From the NCBI GenBank assembly GCA_022494885.1, contig JAGVSM010003694.1, forward strand, positions 1 to 64,000: a stretch of DNA of 64,000 nt, read 5' to 3'. A program made the position numbers and the translations under genes. The DNA comes from Micrasema longulum (lineage: Eukaryota; Arthropoda; Insecta; Trichoptera; Brachycentridae). The first letter of the stretch is position 1, and every line of letters begins with the position of its first letter. A model generated the notes under the pieces. The model was given only the letters and a program-made list of their open reading frames with translations. It was not told the origin of the DNA and did no database searches. This document shows positions 32,892 to 43,987 of this stretch, in pieces.

Positions 32892-33436
32892 CTTTAGTAT
32901 GTAATTATTCACATACTTAGTTGTAAATACGATCTTTACAGTATAAGGTAATTCATGGGAGTCACATTTTATGAAAGGTTCGAAGAATAACATTTTGTGA
33001 TTAGGCGGATTCCAAATATTCTCAATAAATAATCTAATTTTGAACAAAATGAGATAATTTCTATCTATAAGAATTTTCAATGAAAAAGAATAATTATTTT
33101 TATAGTATTTTAATGATATCATTTTAAATTAAGAAATAATTTATATGATAAAAATGGACTTCTTATATACGTATGAAATATCTTATTGCTATAATTTCTG
33201 CATTTTTAGCTTCAAAATGGAAGAAAATAGTCTCCGTTGTTTTATCCTCTTTATTTTAGCGAGTTGTTACGTGTATTTTTATTTTATGTTCTATAAAAAT
33301 AAAGGAAAAAAGTGCGTTTTGCTGAAGATGCGCAATCAAACATAAAACCCTATTTTGAACAATGCAGTGACGATTTTATTTGAGAGCAACGTGCATTTTT
33401 TTGTGAGTTTACAAATCATTTTAACAGTATAATTTT

Positions 33437-33616
33437 GCCGGCCTCCGACGCGCGACGTTTAGACGACGTTAAGACGTTCTTCGTGACTCACGAACGGAAG
33501 GTTCTAGGTTCGATTACCGGAAGGAACATGAAAGTTCAATGTGATTTTTTTCAAGCCAGCTTGCTTTGTGCTGTAATTCAAAACTATTATTGGGTTTCCT
33601 GGTTAGTGATGCAAAG
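33437..33616 (+). mobile_element. tRNA-derived SINE, family 2
   Basis: 'gccggcctccgacgcgcgac' start, 'gtgactcacgaacggaaggt' and B box 'aggttcgattaccgg', then 'gtgctgtaattcaaaac' and 'tgggtttcctggttagt', all as in the copy at 59420. Confidence 0.7.
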
Positions 33617-35380
33617 AAAAAATCTGTATGAGCTCCAAACAAACAGTAGAATTTATTAAAAGATAAAATAAAATATTCACAAGAATGTTTTTTTTTTCTT
33701 TTTAAACACTATAAAAGGTGAAATAAAAATAAAAAGCACATTGAATTAAATAATGCATTGTCATTAGATTTTTTTTGTATAAATAAGATTAGTATAAAAA
33801 TATTTAAAAATCAGATAATTACACTTACAGTACTTTTTTATTTAGTTTTTGTTGCCCGCATGCTGTTGATAGTTCAAAAAAGATGACTGTCCCTGTTGTA
33901 TGTTATTAAAAAAATTATATTTAATTTTCACATTCAATTAACTCAAAACCACTAAGAAGACGTATGTTTTTTTTTACAATATTCGTACAATATTTTCTTA
34001 AAATTAATAAGTTAAAAAAACATACATCTAAACGGAAACTACAGTTAAAAGAACTGTGTTTTCCCGTATTTTCTTTATGTATTTCTGTATTTAGAAGAAA
34101 GCAGTAGAGAGGTGGGTGGGAGAGACTCTTAGCGGTAAATAGCAATTAAGAAGTGAATGTTGCCCTCATTTATTGGATACTTTGTGTTTGTTTTAACTGT
34201 CTATTTAATTGAATGAAGCAACACAAAGCCGGTAGAAGCTGGCAAAGGAAGACAAACGACTTTTGTCTCGGGTTAGGAGAAATCGTAAATGTCACATTTT
34301 TTATAGATTTGTGGCAAGAACACGTCTTAAAGTATCATTAAATGAAATATAAAGTGACGATTTTTATTTTGCTAAAGCATTATAGAATTAGGCCAATGTT
34401 TTTATGATCTATTTGAGAATCATATTCCCGCGAATAATACAGTTCGGTTTATGAAATAGAATCAGACAAGCGTAAAAGCTACGCTAAGGTAAGGTAAGAT
34501 AAAAATAATGGAACTAACTGTCGAAACTCCAGTAAAAGCCCAAACCTGTCACTTTCGCCATACTTGTTGAAATACTCGTCAAGAATGTTCACAAACGTAA
34601 GAATTTAACATGATTATTTTATCGCTCTTTTCATCGACTCATCATGTAACTTCTTGAAATTAAAGATAAACTACCCCAATTAGATACACAAATGAATCTC
34701 TAGAAGTGCATCAAATCACGAGGTCAGTTTCACCCTAGCCATTTCAATACGCAATCTACCCCCTGGGAGCAATATGCGTGTAATGGTCAAGACTTAAATT
34801 TGACCTTTGTAACTTTGTTGCGGTCGACTCTAATTGCAGATTTATTAATTTAATAAAATAATTGAAATAGTAGTAATTCATTTTTGATTCGATAATATAC
34901 TAACAACGATTCGATGTATCTTGAAAAGAACTAGATCAAATTGTTTTTGATTTGTTATTATGACTTAAAAATGTTATTGTTTGACTAAATCAGATCGACA
35001 TAAAAGTTTTCTTATTACTTTGAAGATCAGAAACAAGGTTAAAAATAATCATCGAAATCCACACACAGGTAATGGTGTATAAAGCACTGCATTGATAGTT
35101 CATTATTGAGCTGTTTTCAGTGTATAGATGATTTATTAAATTGGGCTTACTAGAAATTTTGTTACAAGGTTGCATGTATTAAAATTACTTGCGTATTATG
35201 GGGAACTTTATTTGGTAATTTGAAGTCTTAATTACTTTCATCGAGATTTGAATAAAATGAACGAGATATGTAGACAGTGAATGAAATCTAGCCGTGTCAA
35301 TTGAACTCGAATAGACTTAACGTTTACGATGAATGTCATTAGATGTGTCGTGTCGGCCGGCCTGAACCAGCACTGAAGGC
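33617..35380. other. No gene recognised; unique sequence from about 34.2 kb
   Basis: 33640-34140 is AT-rich. 34200-34820 has higher complexity without repeats ('ggtcagtttcaccctagcc' near 34720). No exon with both splice sites. Confidence 0.35.
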
Positions 35381-35678
35381 TTATTTTGTCACAATTTCCA
35401 ATAAACGTTGAACAGAGTTTCCGTTTCTCCGCAGTTGGTGCCTTGTTAGGTTGGTATACTGGTGGCCCGGTACTTGGTGTTGCCAGTGCCCATACTTCAA
35501 ATACAGCTTATCACGATCGTCTGTTATAAGAAAATTAACGGGATCTGTCTTACGTTTCAGGTGCCAGTCTAAGAAAAAAATACTAGAGTAAAACCACTTT
35601 AAAAACAAATATTTCATGCGGACCATTCCAAGATACGAAAATGAACTTTCTCGATTTAATTTCAGTTGAAGAGCCAGT

Positions 35679-35915
35679 ATCATCATCATTATCATTCCAT
35701 GTCCGCCGTTGCTTGGAGCATATGATATCCACAAAAAACTTCAATGCATTTCTATCGGATGCCAACTATTTTGCGTCCTCCCAAGTCAGATTCTCGTCCC
35801 GAAGTTTTGACATAAACTGCCGATGAACAGTCAGAAGTGGGCGTCCAGGACGTCGAGAACTTGATGCCTTGTAAAGTAGACAAGCGAGGTTAAAGCTCTC
35901 AGGAGACATCCGCAG
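35679..35915 (-). mobile_element. RTE-like non-LTR retrotransposon 3' end with (GATGAT)n tail
   Basis: On the minus strand the protein reads 'SSRRPGRPLLTVHRQFMSKL', then 'WEDAK', a stop, and 'LASDRNALKFFVDIICSKQR' followed by 'RTWNDNDDD'. This matches the RTE C-terminal pattern 'GRP ... A-x-DR-x-x-W(K/R) ...'. The copy ends 'ggaatgataatgatgatga', the same kind of tail as SINE family 1. One in-frame stop and loss of the 5' part show that it is inactive. Confidence 0.65.
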
Positions 35916-36098
35916 TATATTTTTTAATCACCAAAAATTAAATTAAACATCTATTAGAATATATATATAAGAATTTAAAATATTTTTTATATGGACAAGA
36001 ATCAATTCAGTTATGAAATGCTTAAAAAATATCTAAGCAATTTCTTTAAAAAAAAAAAAAATCTATCTATCTAATACCTTACTCATAATAAATGCCAC

Positions 36099-36123
36099 AC
36101 GACGCGACGTCACGTCGCGTCGT
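36099..36123. repeat. 25-base perfect palindrome, CpG-dense
   Basis: ACGACGCGACGT, a central C, then ACGTCGCGTCGT, in an otherwise AT-rich, CpG-poor context. It includes GACGTCACGTC, close to CRE/bZIP sites. It could be a regulatory site or the relic of an element end. Confidence 0.85.
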
Positions 36124-36129
36124 TGCGCT

Positions 36130-36850
36130 GGTAATTTCTGTTAAGTGAACATTTAAAAAAATAAAAATAATTCGAACATTCTTTTCAATAATTTTATTTC
36201 AACAAAATATAATAATAAAATACACAACGTTTCTTTTGGTTTTGAATTTAAAAAATGTTTTATAAAAACTGTCATCAAAATTGACCAATTTGTTTATTCA
36301 TCCCCCATTTTTTTTTTTAATTTGCTTGACAAATATTATCAGCGACGTGGTTTATTTTGTGAAGCTCTTATATTGATTGCAGTGTGCAATTTTTGGAAGA
36401 CATTAATAAGATCGTGATTTGTTCATTATATTCCGTCATTATTTCCTTTTCCTATCCAGAACCAGAACACATTAGGCACAGAGGATGACCACTCTGCAAT
36501 AAATAACATTTAATGTGGCGAAATAACAATTCGTTCCTGAGAAGGGGATCATGTCCGGTCTAATGTCCTGATCTAATGTCCATTTTAATTACTGGTTATC
36601 AAATATCCATCTTCTTCGGTTTACCGCCATTATAAAAAAGGTAATTGCGACATTATAATTGGTGAAAATTTGAAACCATATTTATCAAGACGCACGTAAA
36701 ATAAAAATAAAAAAATGTTGATTTGATAAAAAACATTTATGTGTCAAGGCGGATCAGAAATCAAATTGAACGTATTAAAAATAAATTGAAAAAGCAAATT
36801 TACTTTCTTTTTTTTATTTTGATTAAATATTTGCATTCTTATAATTTGGG
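36130..36850. other. No recognisable feature
   Basis: AT-rich with a mixed patch at 36320-36660. No exon or known repeat. Confidence 0.35.
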
Positions 36851-37001
36851 CAAATATTTAATTTTGATGGCCATTTTCAACGAGTTGTAAAATAACTCGC
36901 TATTAGAAAATAGAAATCAAGTTGGGGTAGAGTGGGATTCGAATTTGGGTCCTTTGATCCGTGAGTCCGAGACACTAGGCACGGGACCACATCCCGATTC
37001 A
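36851..37001 (-). mobile_element. tRNA-derived SINE, family 4
   Basis: Minus strand: 'gggatgtggtcccgtgccta' (A-box region), 'tcggactcacggatc', B-box remnant 'caaattcgaatcccactcta', then the body 'ccccaacttgatttctattt' and 'cgagttattttacaactcg'. Confidence 0.7.
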
Positions 37002-37068
37002 AACACAACCTATAAGAAATATAATTAGTCTAAAAGAACTTATATATATTACGAAATTACTCAATCAG

Positions 37069-37680
37069 TTTTGGAATATGGGATAATTGGATGGGGATGT
37101 GCAAATGACACACTGATCAAGCAAATAATAATTGCACAAAAAGCTTTAATAAAAATCATGTTTAGAGTCTCAATCAGAACTAGCTCCCTCGGTATTTTTA
37201 AAAATCTTAATGTGAAATCTATATAACAACTTTATGTTAAAGCTTTGTTACTATGCGCACGTAAACATTATTCTCTACCTTCCGTTACAAATACAAGAGT
37301 TACTAGATACTCCACCCTGATGCAGAAAAAAAAAATACAACCTTCGGTCAAAGAAGATTGGCCTACTACTCGGTTAAAGTGTACAATCTACTTCCATTAT
37401 CCATAAGGACAATTAGTAAGTTCTCACAATATAAAATTGCTATTAAAAAATGGATAGTGGAGGTGGGTTGCACACGGATTGATGAGTGGATCAAACCAAA
37501 TAGGTAAAATGTGTATACTGTTTATGAAATTCGTTCCATCGGTCTATATATATTGGTTATGTTTTTAATTTGTTTGTTTTTTAATTGTTATGTTTTTAAT
37601 TGTTATGTTTTTAATTGGATTAATTTACGTTTCTTTATTGTTATTATTATGTTAACTTTGTTAAATAGCTAATCTAAGGC
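37069..37680 (+). mobile_element. Non-LTR retrotransposon, RT C-terminus with frameshifts
   Basis: Frames read 'YGIIGWGCANDTLIKQIIIA', 'QKALIKIMFRVSIRTSSLGI', 'FKNLNVKSI', stop, 'QLYVKALLLCARKH', then after a frameshift at the A-run near 37327 'RRLAYYSVKVYNLLPLSIRT' and 'FSQYKIAIKKWIVEVGC'. The order (W-G, AQKA-x-(L/I)KI, SI-x-QLY-x-K, VYN-x-LP) is that of the region after the RT palm in insect non-LTR elements. A 3' UTR follows with a small tandem repeat at 37557. Confidence 0.75.
37557..37617. repeat. Minisatellite, about 15-base unit, three copies
   Basis: 'gttatgtttttaatt' occurs three times with one interrupted copy, inside the 3' region of the LINE fragment. Confidence 0.8.
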
Positions 37681-37883
37681 ATGTTTCACATTTTATAAAA
37701 TGTTTATTTCGACACGGGACACCCCAGTAGGGGAACATTATTCCGTATAAAAAAATAAAACAAAGTAAAAGTATAAATAAATGAATACAGTTCTGTTTGT
37801 GAAATTGAACCAGAACTCTGGACGAGGGTTTCCGACTCAATGGCTCCTCTCAGATAAAATAATCTAACCAAAGAGTGTTGTGT

Positions 37884-37945
37884 ATAAATTGGCACGTTTG
37901 CCTACCATTCTTGAGGTCCAGGGTTCAATTCCTGGAAAGGTTGAC
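37884..37945 (+). mobile_element. tRNA-like SINE head fragment
   Basis: 'gcctaccattcttgaggtcc' and B box 'agggttcaattcct' (37920-37933), then 'ggttgac' as in family 1. The body is absent or too diverged to follow. Confidence 0.55.
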
Positions 37946-38744
37946 GAAAAATATTAACTGTAAAGCATACAGAAGAAATATACACAGCAAGATTAAATAT
38001 ATTTACATCATATATAAATAAACGCACGTACTTTTAAATAAATAATTTTCTTTTTATTTCATTTAAATACAAACAAACATATTTATATATATTAAAGAGA
38101 AAAGAAATAAGATTTGAATTTCATTAATAATTACTTTATTTTTTTACATTTGCAATAATTCATAATTTGTCGCCCAACAAGACAATAGTCTGTTCTAAGG
38201 CTAACAAATTGTGATCTGACTGATTTGCAATGGAACATAGTAATAATAAATGTATTCAAAAAAAAAATACGCCTAGCATCAAGGAGAAATAGGATATATA
38301 TTTTGTGTTGGATTCACTTCATTGCCTGGAGTATATCATATTTTTTATGTAGTCCTATGCAGCAATTAACTTGGTTATACTGACTTTAAAGCATATTTAA
38401 GCTGTTTGTGGTTTTCAAAGAACTGTCCAACTGACTACGCATGCATATGCATAAATACACATACATAGATATGTACACATATTCACACATACACATACAC
38501 ATACAAATATAAATATTATTATAGAGATACATTTAAAAAATTAAGAAAAATTTAATAAAATTTAGGACATAATGAATAATATTAAGAAGTTTTATACCTA
38601 TCGATTTATTGCTATTAGAGTATTTAACCAATAACTTTATTAAGACAAACAAAATGTATTAATTTTACCATACAAAGGTGATTTAAACTGAAATGGAATT
38701 TAAAAAAATAACACTAGCAGCCGAGTATTTCAAACAGGTACATT
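37946..38744. other. No gene; CA/TA microsatellite at 38455-38515
   Basis: The tract is (TACACA)n-like and imperfect. The remainder is AT-rich without features. Confidence 0.45.
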
Positions 38745-39610
38745 TATGTATTTATTTATTATATATATACGGCCTAAGCCAATTACAACAGTTACATGAA
38801 GAAACATAAATGCAAGAAACTGAACAAAAAGAACATAAAACTATTTAGCAAAGACAAACAAGGGCAAAACAATAATTGTATACAATATATTAAAAAAACG
38901 AAAGACCTAAAACTTTGAGCTAAACCATGCCAATCCAACTTCATCCCACACTGTTTAGTCGCGAAGAGATCTACGAAAAGCCGGAAGATCTATCCCAAAA
39001 AATTCCAAGTCGTGTGATGAATTGACTAATCTACACATTCTGGACATTGGGGCATAAAAACCAAAGTTGCTCTTAGAAGATTTTATAAATAGCAGATTTT
39101 GACTTCTGGTGACACGGTTGGGAACATGAAAAGAAGTTGATTGCAACAGAGATGGGACATCACTTAAAGCATTAAGTATTTTTAAAATGCATATAAGATC
39201 CACCTCAGTTCTACGTCTCTCCAATGGAGACAGATTAAGAGATTGCACTATTTAAAAATAAAAATAATTACCCCTTTGTAATCCGAGCAACCATGCCACT
39301 TTTCTTAGAAAACGGTGTTGGACAGACTCGATATGGTCAATATGAGTCCTGTAGAATGGAGACCAAATAAGAGAAGCGTATTCTAGATGGGGTCGAACTA
39401 GTGAGCAACAAAGAGTTTTGATGGTATTAATATTTTTGGAGTCCACCGTCACTCTATTGATAAAACCGAGAAGTTTGATAGATTTGTTTACAATATTATC
39501 AATGTGTTCACGATAGGAGAGTTTACTCTCTAAAGTAACACCAAGATTCTTTATTGACGAAACCATTGAAAGGGAAGTATTTTTTAGTTTGTAGTCAAAT
39601 TTTATAGGTT
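38745..39610 (-). mobile_element. 5'-truncated jockey/CR1-like non-LTR retrotransposon
   Basis: Two consecutive minus-strand frames, 39566-39252 and 39248-38955, are separated by one stop or frameshift. The first reads 'SIKNLGVTLESKLSYREHID', 'NIVNKSIKLLGFINRV', 'LVRPHLEYASLIWSPF' and 'IDHIESVQHRFLRKVAWLLG'. The second reads 'SLNLSPLERRRTEVDLICIL', 'VPSLLQ...FHVPNRVTRS' and 'YAPMSRMCRLVN'. This is the full post-catalytic module of a jockey-type RT in order. A TTTATTTATT tail in plus coordinates at 38745 marks the 3' end. It is the longest protein remnant in the window, but the FADD-type catalytic motif lies outside the copy. Confidence 0.85.
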
Positions 39611-39639
39611 TATGCTGATAATACTAGTTGATCTATCTT

Positions 39640-39890
39640 TTCCTCGTTTTTTTACCGTTTCTTTTCAAACTGTGTCTACCCATGATATTTTAAACTTTTT
39701 TTATAACACCACATCGAATGCTTCAATCTTCTTTGTAGAAGCTTGGGTAATAGTCCATCTTTCGACGCTGCGCGCACCGTAGAGGAAAACTGAAAATATA
39801 TAGTAGCATCACCGTATTTGCAAACGCAAATTGAGGAGCACATCAATAAATGTAAATGAAAAAAATTCTCCCTTATAAGCACACTGTAGT
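39640..39890 (-). mobile_element. RTE-like non-LTR fragment (RT C-terminal region)
   Basis: Minus strand reads 'YIFSVFLYGARSVERWTI', 'ITQASTKKIEAFDVVL', a stop, then 'KKFKISWVDTV', corresponding to 'LLYG-x-E-x-W-T(L)-x-K ... KI-(E/D)-AFE-(M)-x-x-x-R-x-(M/L)-x-ISW-x-D-x-V' in RTE-type elements. It directly abuts the jockey-like copy at 39610, so the latter may have inserted into it. Confidence 0.65.
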
Positions 39891-40289
39891 GCGTCTTTGT
39901 TTGTCATTTTGCAGGAGAGCAAAAATTTTAAGATATTAATGCTGGTAATTTAACATTACGTTGGTCACATTTTTTGTGGTATTTACTCATTTGACTCTTA
40001 AAATATGAGGAAAACACTGCAGCTTCTTAATAACTGCACTGCTTTTCTTGATATTTGACTCTATTGACCTTTTTAAATACTGAAACTTGTGGTATCTATA
40101 TTTCGTTAAAAAAAATATATGACCATTCTCTTAAAAAAGAGAAAAGCACGTGTGGTTTAACTGCTCAGGATTGGCGATAGCTAGAGATGCGAAATATAAG
40201 CTTAGTGTTGGCATCTAATAGAAGGTTTCTTATCAGAATGTTGATTTTATATTAATGTGCAACTAATATCGTAAAGATATATAGTCAGA
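39891..40289. other. No recognisable feature
   Basis: Mixed AT-rich sequence; nothing identifiable. Confidence 0.35.
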
Positions 40290-40405
40290 CTTGCACGCTA
40301 GTGTAATCAGCGTACTGACAAAAAGACGGGTACGTCTTCAACCCGGTAGACATTTGAAACTCGGTTAGTGGTGAAATACAAAGATTTACGTACATTTATT
40401 GAAAT
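40290..40405 (+). mobile_element. PLE terminal-repeat fragment, decayed
   Basis: 'gtactgacaaaaagacgggt' corresponds to the 'ctgacgaagagacgggt' core at 4850, followed by 'cccggtaga' and 'ctcggttagtggt'. The hammerhead-like core is mutated (CTGACAA, and TCAA in place of GAAA). Confidence 0.55.
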
Positions 40406-40563
40406 GTTTGACCTCAAAATAGGTGCATATAAAAAAAATTGGGTGAAAAGGTAAAGTACATAAATATCATAATTGACTTCGGCTTTATGTGTGCGTGGCA
40501 ATAAGTTTTTATATCAATCATTCGAATGTGCTTTCTAACAGAATTTTTTTTTGTATATTTACT

Positions 40564-40826
40564 CATCATCATCATTCTCTTTCTTCACCTAATGGTGCAT
40601 AGGGCACTGAATTGGTACACTAATCGTAGCGTATCTTGATCAGTTTATTTTTGTTATTTGAAGGTAAGATAATCAGTCCTACGCTTCAGGTACCAGTGCA
40701 AGCACTATGAAACATTTTAGTGTAAAAACACTCTTTTAAATGAATATTTCATATCAATTATGTCGGGAATCGAGCTCGAGATCTGCATGGTAGGCGAATT
40801 CGCTGACCATTACACCACGAGGCCAA
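40564..40826 (-). mobile_element. tRNA-derived SINE, family 1
   Basis: Starts (plus coordinates) with CATCATCATCATT tail sequence and ends with the head 'ggccaacgtg'. Minus-strand B box 'gagctcgattcccgac' and body 'agtgcttgcactggtacctg' match the family. One short deletion is present in the anticodon-arm region. Confidence 0.85.
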
Positions 40827-40949
40827 CGTGTATGTTTGTTTATATTTAACGAATGTGAGTTGTATACTTGGTTTACTACTACGTTTGCATGAGGTTATTA
40901 AACATTCGAACGCACTGTACGTACTTTGACTATCAATAAATCATTTTTT

Positions 40950-41392
40950 AAGGTCTCAGCCAGTTAAAAGTATCCATAATCCATACAGTCCTTTGATACA
41001 GCGATGAATAAGAAGTTTTAATCTTGTTTCCTTATCTCTTCACCCCCTTTTTCCTTCCTCCGTTGTCCACCCACCAACCCCCGTCCCTTTGACTTCCCTG
41101 GGTGTGTAAACCCCCCTTTCGCTATTTTCAGTTCTTTGTGGGCCGTCTTTGTTTTTCATTTACCCATTGCTCAGTATGCTTTGACTTCCAGAGCAGGGAT
41201 TGGAAAATGTCTTGTCCTGAATAAAATGCAATGAATTGTGATTTCAATTCCTGTTTTACATGAGAAATCAAAGTTCTGTGTTATATCGAGGGAGTTTGCG
41301 TTCATTGACGATATAAATTGCCGTATTTTTATTTTTGTTTATATTCATTCTTGAAACGTAGGGCTTAAGACCATGTCTGTATTCTACCCCAG
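40950..41392. other. Repeat-free sequence upstream of a candidate exon
   Basis: C/T-rich at 41015-41120, otherwise unique. Intron-like. No other feature. Confidence 0.35.
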
Positions 41393-41495
41393 ATGGAAAT
41401 CGACCGAAAGAATGAGGTTGACTCTCGAAGGTGTATCTATTACATCGAGAATATGGTACTACAATTTATCAAAGAGTGCGAGCATAACGACGATG
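41393..41495 (+). CDS. Candidate coding exon of an unrecognised gene
   Basis: Acceptor 'gtattctaccccag' ends at 41392 and a perfect donor GTGAGT begins at 41496. In phase 0 the exon reads 'MEIDRKNEVDSRRCIYYIEN' then 'MVLQFIKECEHNDD', leaving in phase 1. The codons follow a strong purine-N-pyrimidine pattern (GAC, AAT, GTT, ATC, GAG) unlike the local AT-rich background, and no repeat family covers it. A second frame is also open (starting from the ATG at 41373, 'MSVFYPRWKSTERMRLTLEG'), so the frame is not certain. The peptide looks like a charged amphipathic helix with no motif I can assign. Whether it belongs to the same gene as 19575-20285 is unknown, though both are on the plus strand. Confidence 0.45.
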
Positions 41496-41778
41496 GTGAG
41501 TTAAACTGATTTGGTTGGACTGACTGACGTAACCACGCCCTGTGGTCTCATTTTAGGCAGCGTGTCTTTGTTTTTCAAGTTTCCATGGCAAAAATGAAGT
41601 TAATGCACTCCAAGACGTTGCTCTTATGCCGACGTACGTCTTATGTGCAATACTGTTGGTCCTGCAGAATATAACGTATTGTATCCAAAAGAAAACGCTA
41701 AGTAGCTTCTTGCAGTCGTTGCTCTATATTTTAAATGAAATCATTTAGCACGTTTCGATCAATTCATTATAAACTATG

Positions 41779-42103
41779 GCTTCCACGTTTTGAAGAAGGG
41801 AATATGGAAGTTAAGGCATTTACAGGGCTTATACCATGTCATTTATGGATATTAATTTGTTCATTGTTATTTCTTAAAATATTTTAAATTTTTCTTTCTA
41901 TAGAAAGTGAGTTCATATATGAATATAGAAATCTATAGAAAGTGAGATGTTCATATATGAATATGAACATCTCACTTTCTATAGAAAGAAAAATTTAAAA
42001 TATTTTAAGAAATAACAATGAACAAATTAATATCCATAAATGACATGGTATAAGCCCTGTAAATGCCTTAACTTCCATATTCCCTTCTTCAAAACGTGGA
42101 AGC
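41779..42103. mobile_element. Family 5 element as a 325-base palindrome, 133-base arms
   Basis: 41779-41911 and 41971-42103 are exact or near-exact reverse complements, starting 'gcttccacgttttgaagaag'. The 59-base centre contains a second copy of 'tatagaaagtgag' and its own inner palindrome around 'gttcatatatgaatatgaac', so two hairpin registers are possible. The family 5 signature 'gcatttacagggcttat' lies in each arm. Such long perfect arms imply recent origin or gene conversion. Confidence 0.85.
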
Positions 42104-43424
42104 ACTGGGCACAACCAGTATCTAGGTAATAATGTATTTTACATTTCTGGTTACAAAAATTGTTAATTCTAATAGTATATGCATACTTTACATACACATG
42201 CATCAATGCATTCGTATATATACACATACATATACATACATATATATACATAAACAGTAAACAAACATGATAGTAATAAAAATCATAATATCAATAATAT
42301 AAGCAAAAAAATATACGTAATATGCATATATTTAGCCAAGAAACAAGCCACTGTTGCGGGCTATTATACAACTCCACACCGGCCAGCTCCAAGTACTCTA
42401 AGAACCTCACAAATACTTACAAACATGTATAACTAAGTTATATTTAATAATTAATTAAAATACAACTGGGATGTAAAAGTAAAATATAAATTTTACCCCG
42501 GGGTTTGTTTGAGTTCTCCAAGTTGTTCAAGAAATTCAAGATCTTAGATATAAATAAATTTTACATTTTGAGAAAAATAATGATCGTGAAAGTAAATTAT
42601 TGGTCCCCTTAATCCTTAAAGGAACACTTCCATACTATCAGGAGTCAAACTGGAGGATAGGTCATGTAATCTACCACAAACTCTGAATTCGGGCAAAGAA
42701 TTTTCAGGTTTTTGGGGTCTAAAATATTCAATATGTTACCCAAATATTGTAAAACCATGACCCGGGTTCAATTAAACATTAAAAAAAAATTGATAACATG
42801 ATTTAGGTAGAGAAAAATTTACTAGAATACATTCTTAAATCGTGGGTATACTAGCAAAAAAACTTCAACTCTCAAATCCCTGTTTTGAGAATTTAAGCAT
42901 TCAAGTTTTGTACCAATTTTATTATTTTATATCTCATTCCGTTTCTTAATTTTATAGTAAGTAAATATTAAGTTATATAGAGCTATAAGCCTAAATTAAC
43001 TACTCAGTATAACCCTTTTTATATTTTTAAAACTTCAGATATGTGAAATTTAATATGACTTAGTGTATTTTGCCATATTGTAGAGCGTTAAAAACTTTAC
43101 AAAACTGCACCATTAAGTCAAATCCGCATATTTTCGAGTTATTGTTTTTTGCCAGTATACCCACGATATAATAAATAGCATAATTTACTATCGTGTAAAT
43201 GTATACTAAATTAATTAGTAGGTAGTCATGTTTTTGTTTATTTTGCATAAAAAATGTCTGCCTCAAAACAAAATGTACTTTGTAATCTATTACCTAAAAC
43301 CTGTAAAGAAATTTATATTTTTATCAATAAACCTTGATTACTGTGATTGTCAAGATACTACGCACAATATACACCAATAATTCGGAATTCAAATAAAGTA
43401 CTTCATTGGTGGGGTAAACATTAG
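42104..43424. other. No gene; TACA microsatellite at 42183-42255
   Basis: (TACA/TATA)n tract, then AT-rich sequence. 42340-42440 and 42600-42780 are of higher complexity without recognised content. Confidence 0.4.
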
Positions 43425-43760
43425 CTGGTTTGAGTGGCAGCTTTATACGATGAGTTCACCATTCTGCCAACGTCTGAACTTCCATATTCCTTAAATTCTT
43501 CCGTCTGTTGTTTTTTGTGAAGTTACTATTAAAACCTTCATTGCAGGTAAGATCCATCTGACTGAATTGTTTCACCTACTAGAAAACGCCTAAAAGCAGT
43601 TTTCATTATTGTCTATGCTTCTACTTGGACCAGCTAATTCAATCAACAATATATTCAGTTTGGCCAAGTTTTTGTAGACATGAACCGGATTTTACCTTCT
43701 AGGGATTTATTAAGATTCGCATTTTACAACAGAGATAGGGAACATTTCAGAAAACTGAAT
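43425..43760. mobile_element. Family 5 MITE-like element
   Basis: Shares with 58430-58620 the run 'accattctgccaacgtctga' (58 kb variant 'accattttgcccatatttga'), 'gtgaagtta', 'gaattgtttcacctactaga' and 'aacgcct'. It ends with 'acaacagagatagggaacat' around 43730, the family terminus. Confidence 0.6.
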
Positions 43761-43987
43761 ATGTATTGACATCTACAGAATCCAAATTCCTTGTATGTTG
43801 TTCCTTGTAATAACTAAGGGTTGAAATCCGGTCAAAGTTTACAAAAAAAAATAAAAAATTATCAGACTTTTTAGAATTGAAAATTACAATTATTGTTTGT
43901 GAAGTTATATTAATCGGTTAGGGTAATTTTATCTTGGTTATGTTAGCACAAAAAAGTTTACTATACATGGTACCTAAATTTAGTAAA

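Noticed and set aside
35381..35568. Minus-strand open stretch after a good acceptor ('tatttttttcttag'), possible terminal exon
   Set aside because: A second minus-strand frame over the same bases is open for about 100 codons, no upstream exon was found, and the peptide ('DDRDKLYLKYGHWQHQVPGH') matches nothing I know.
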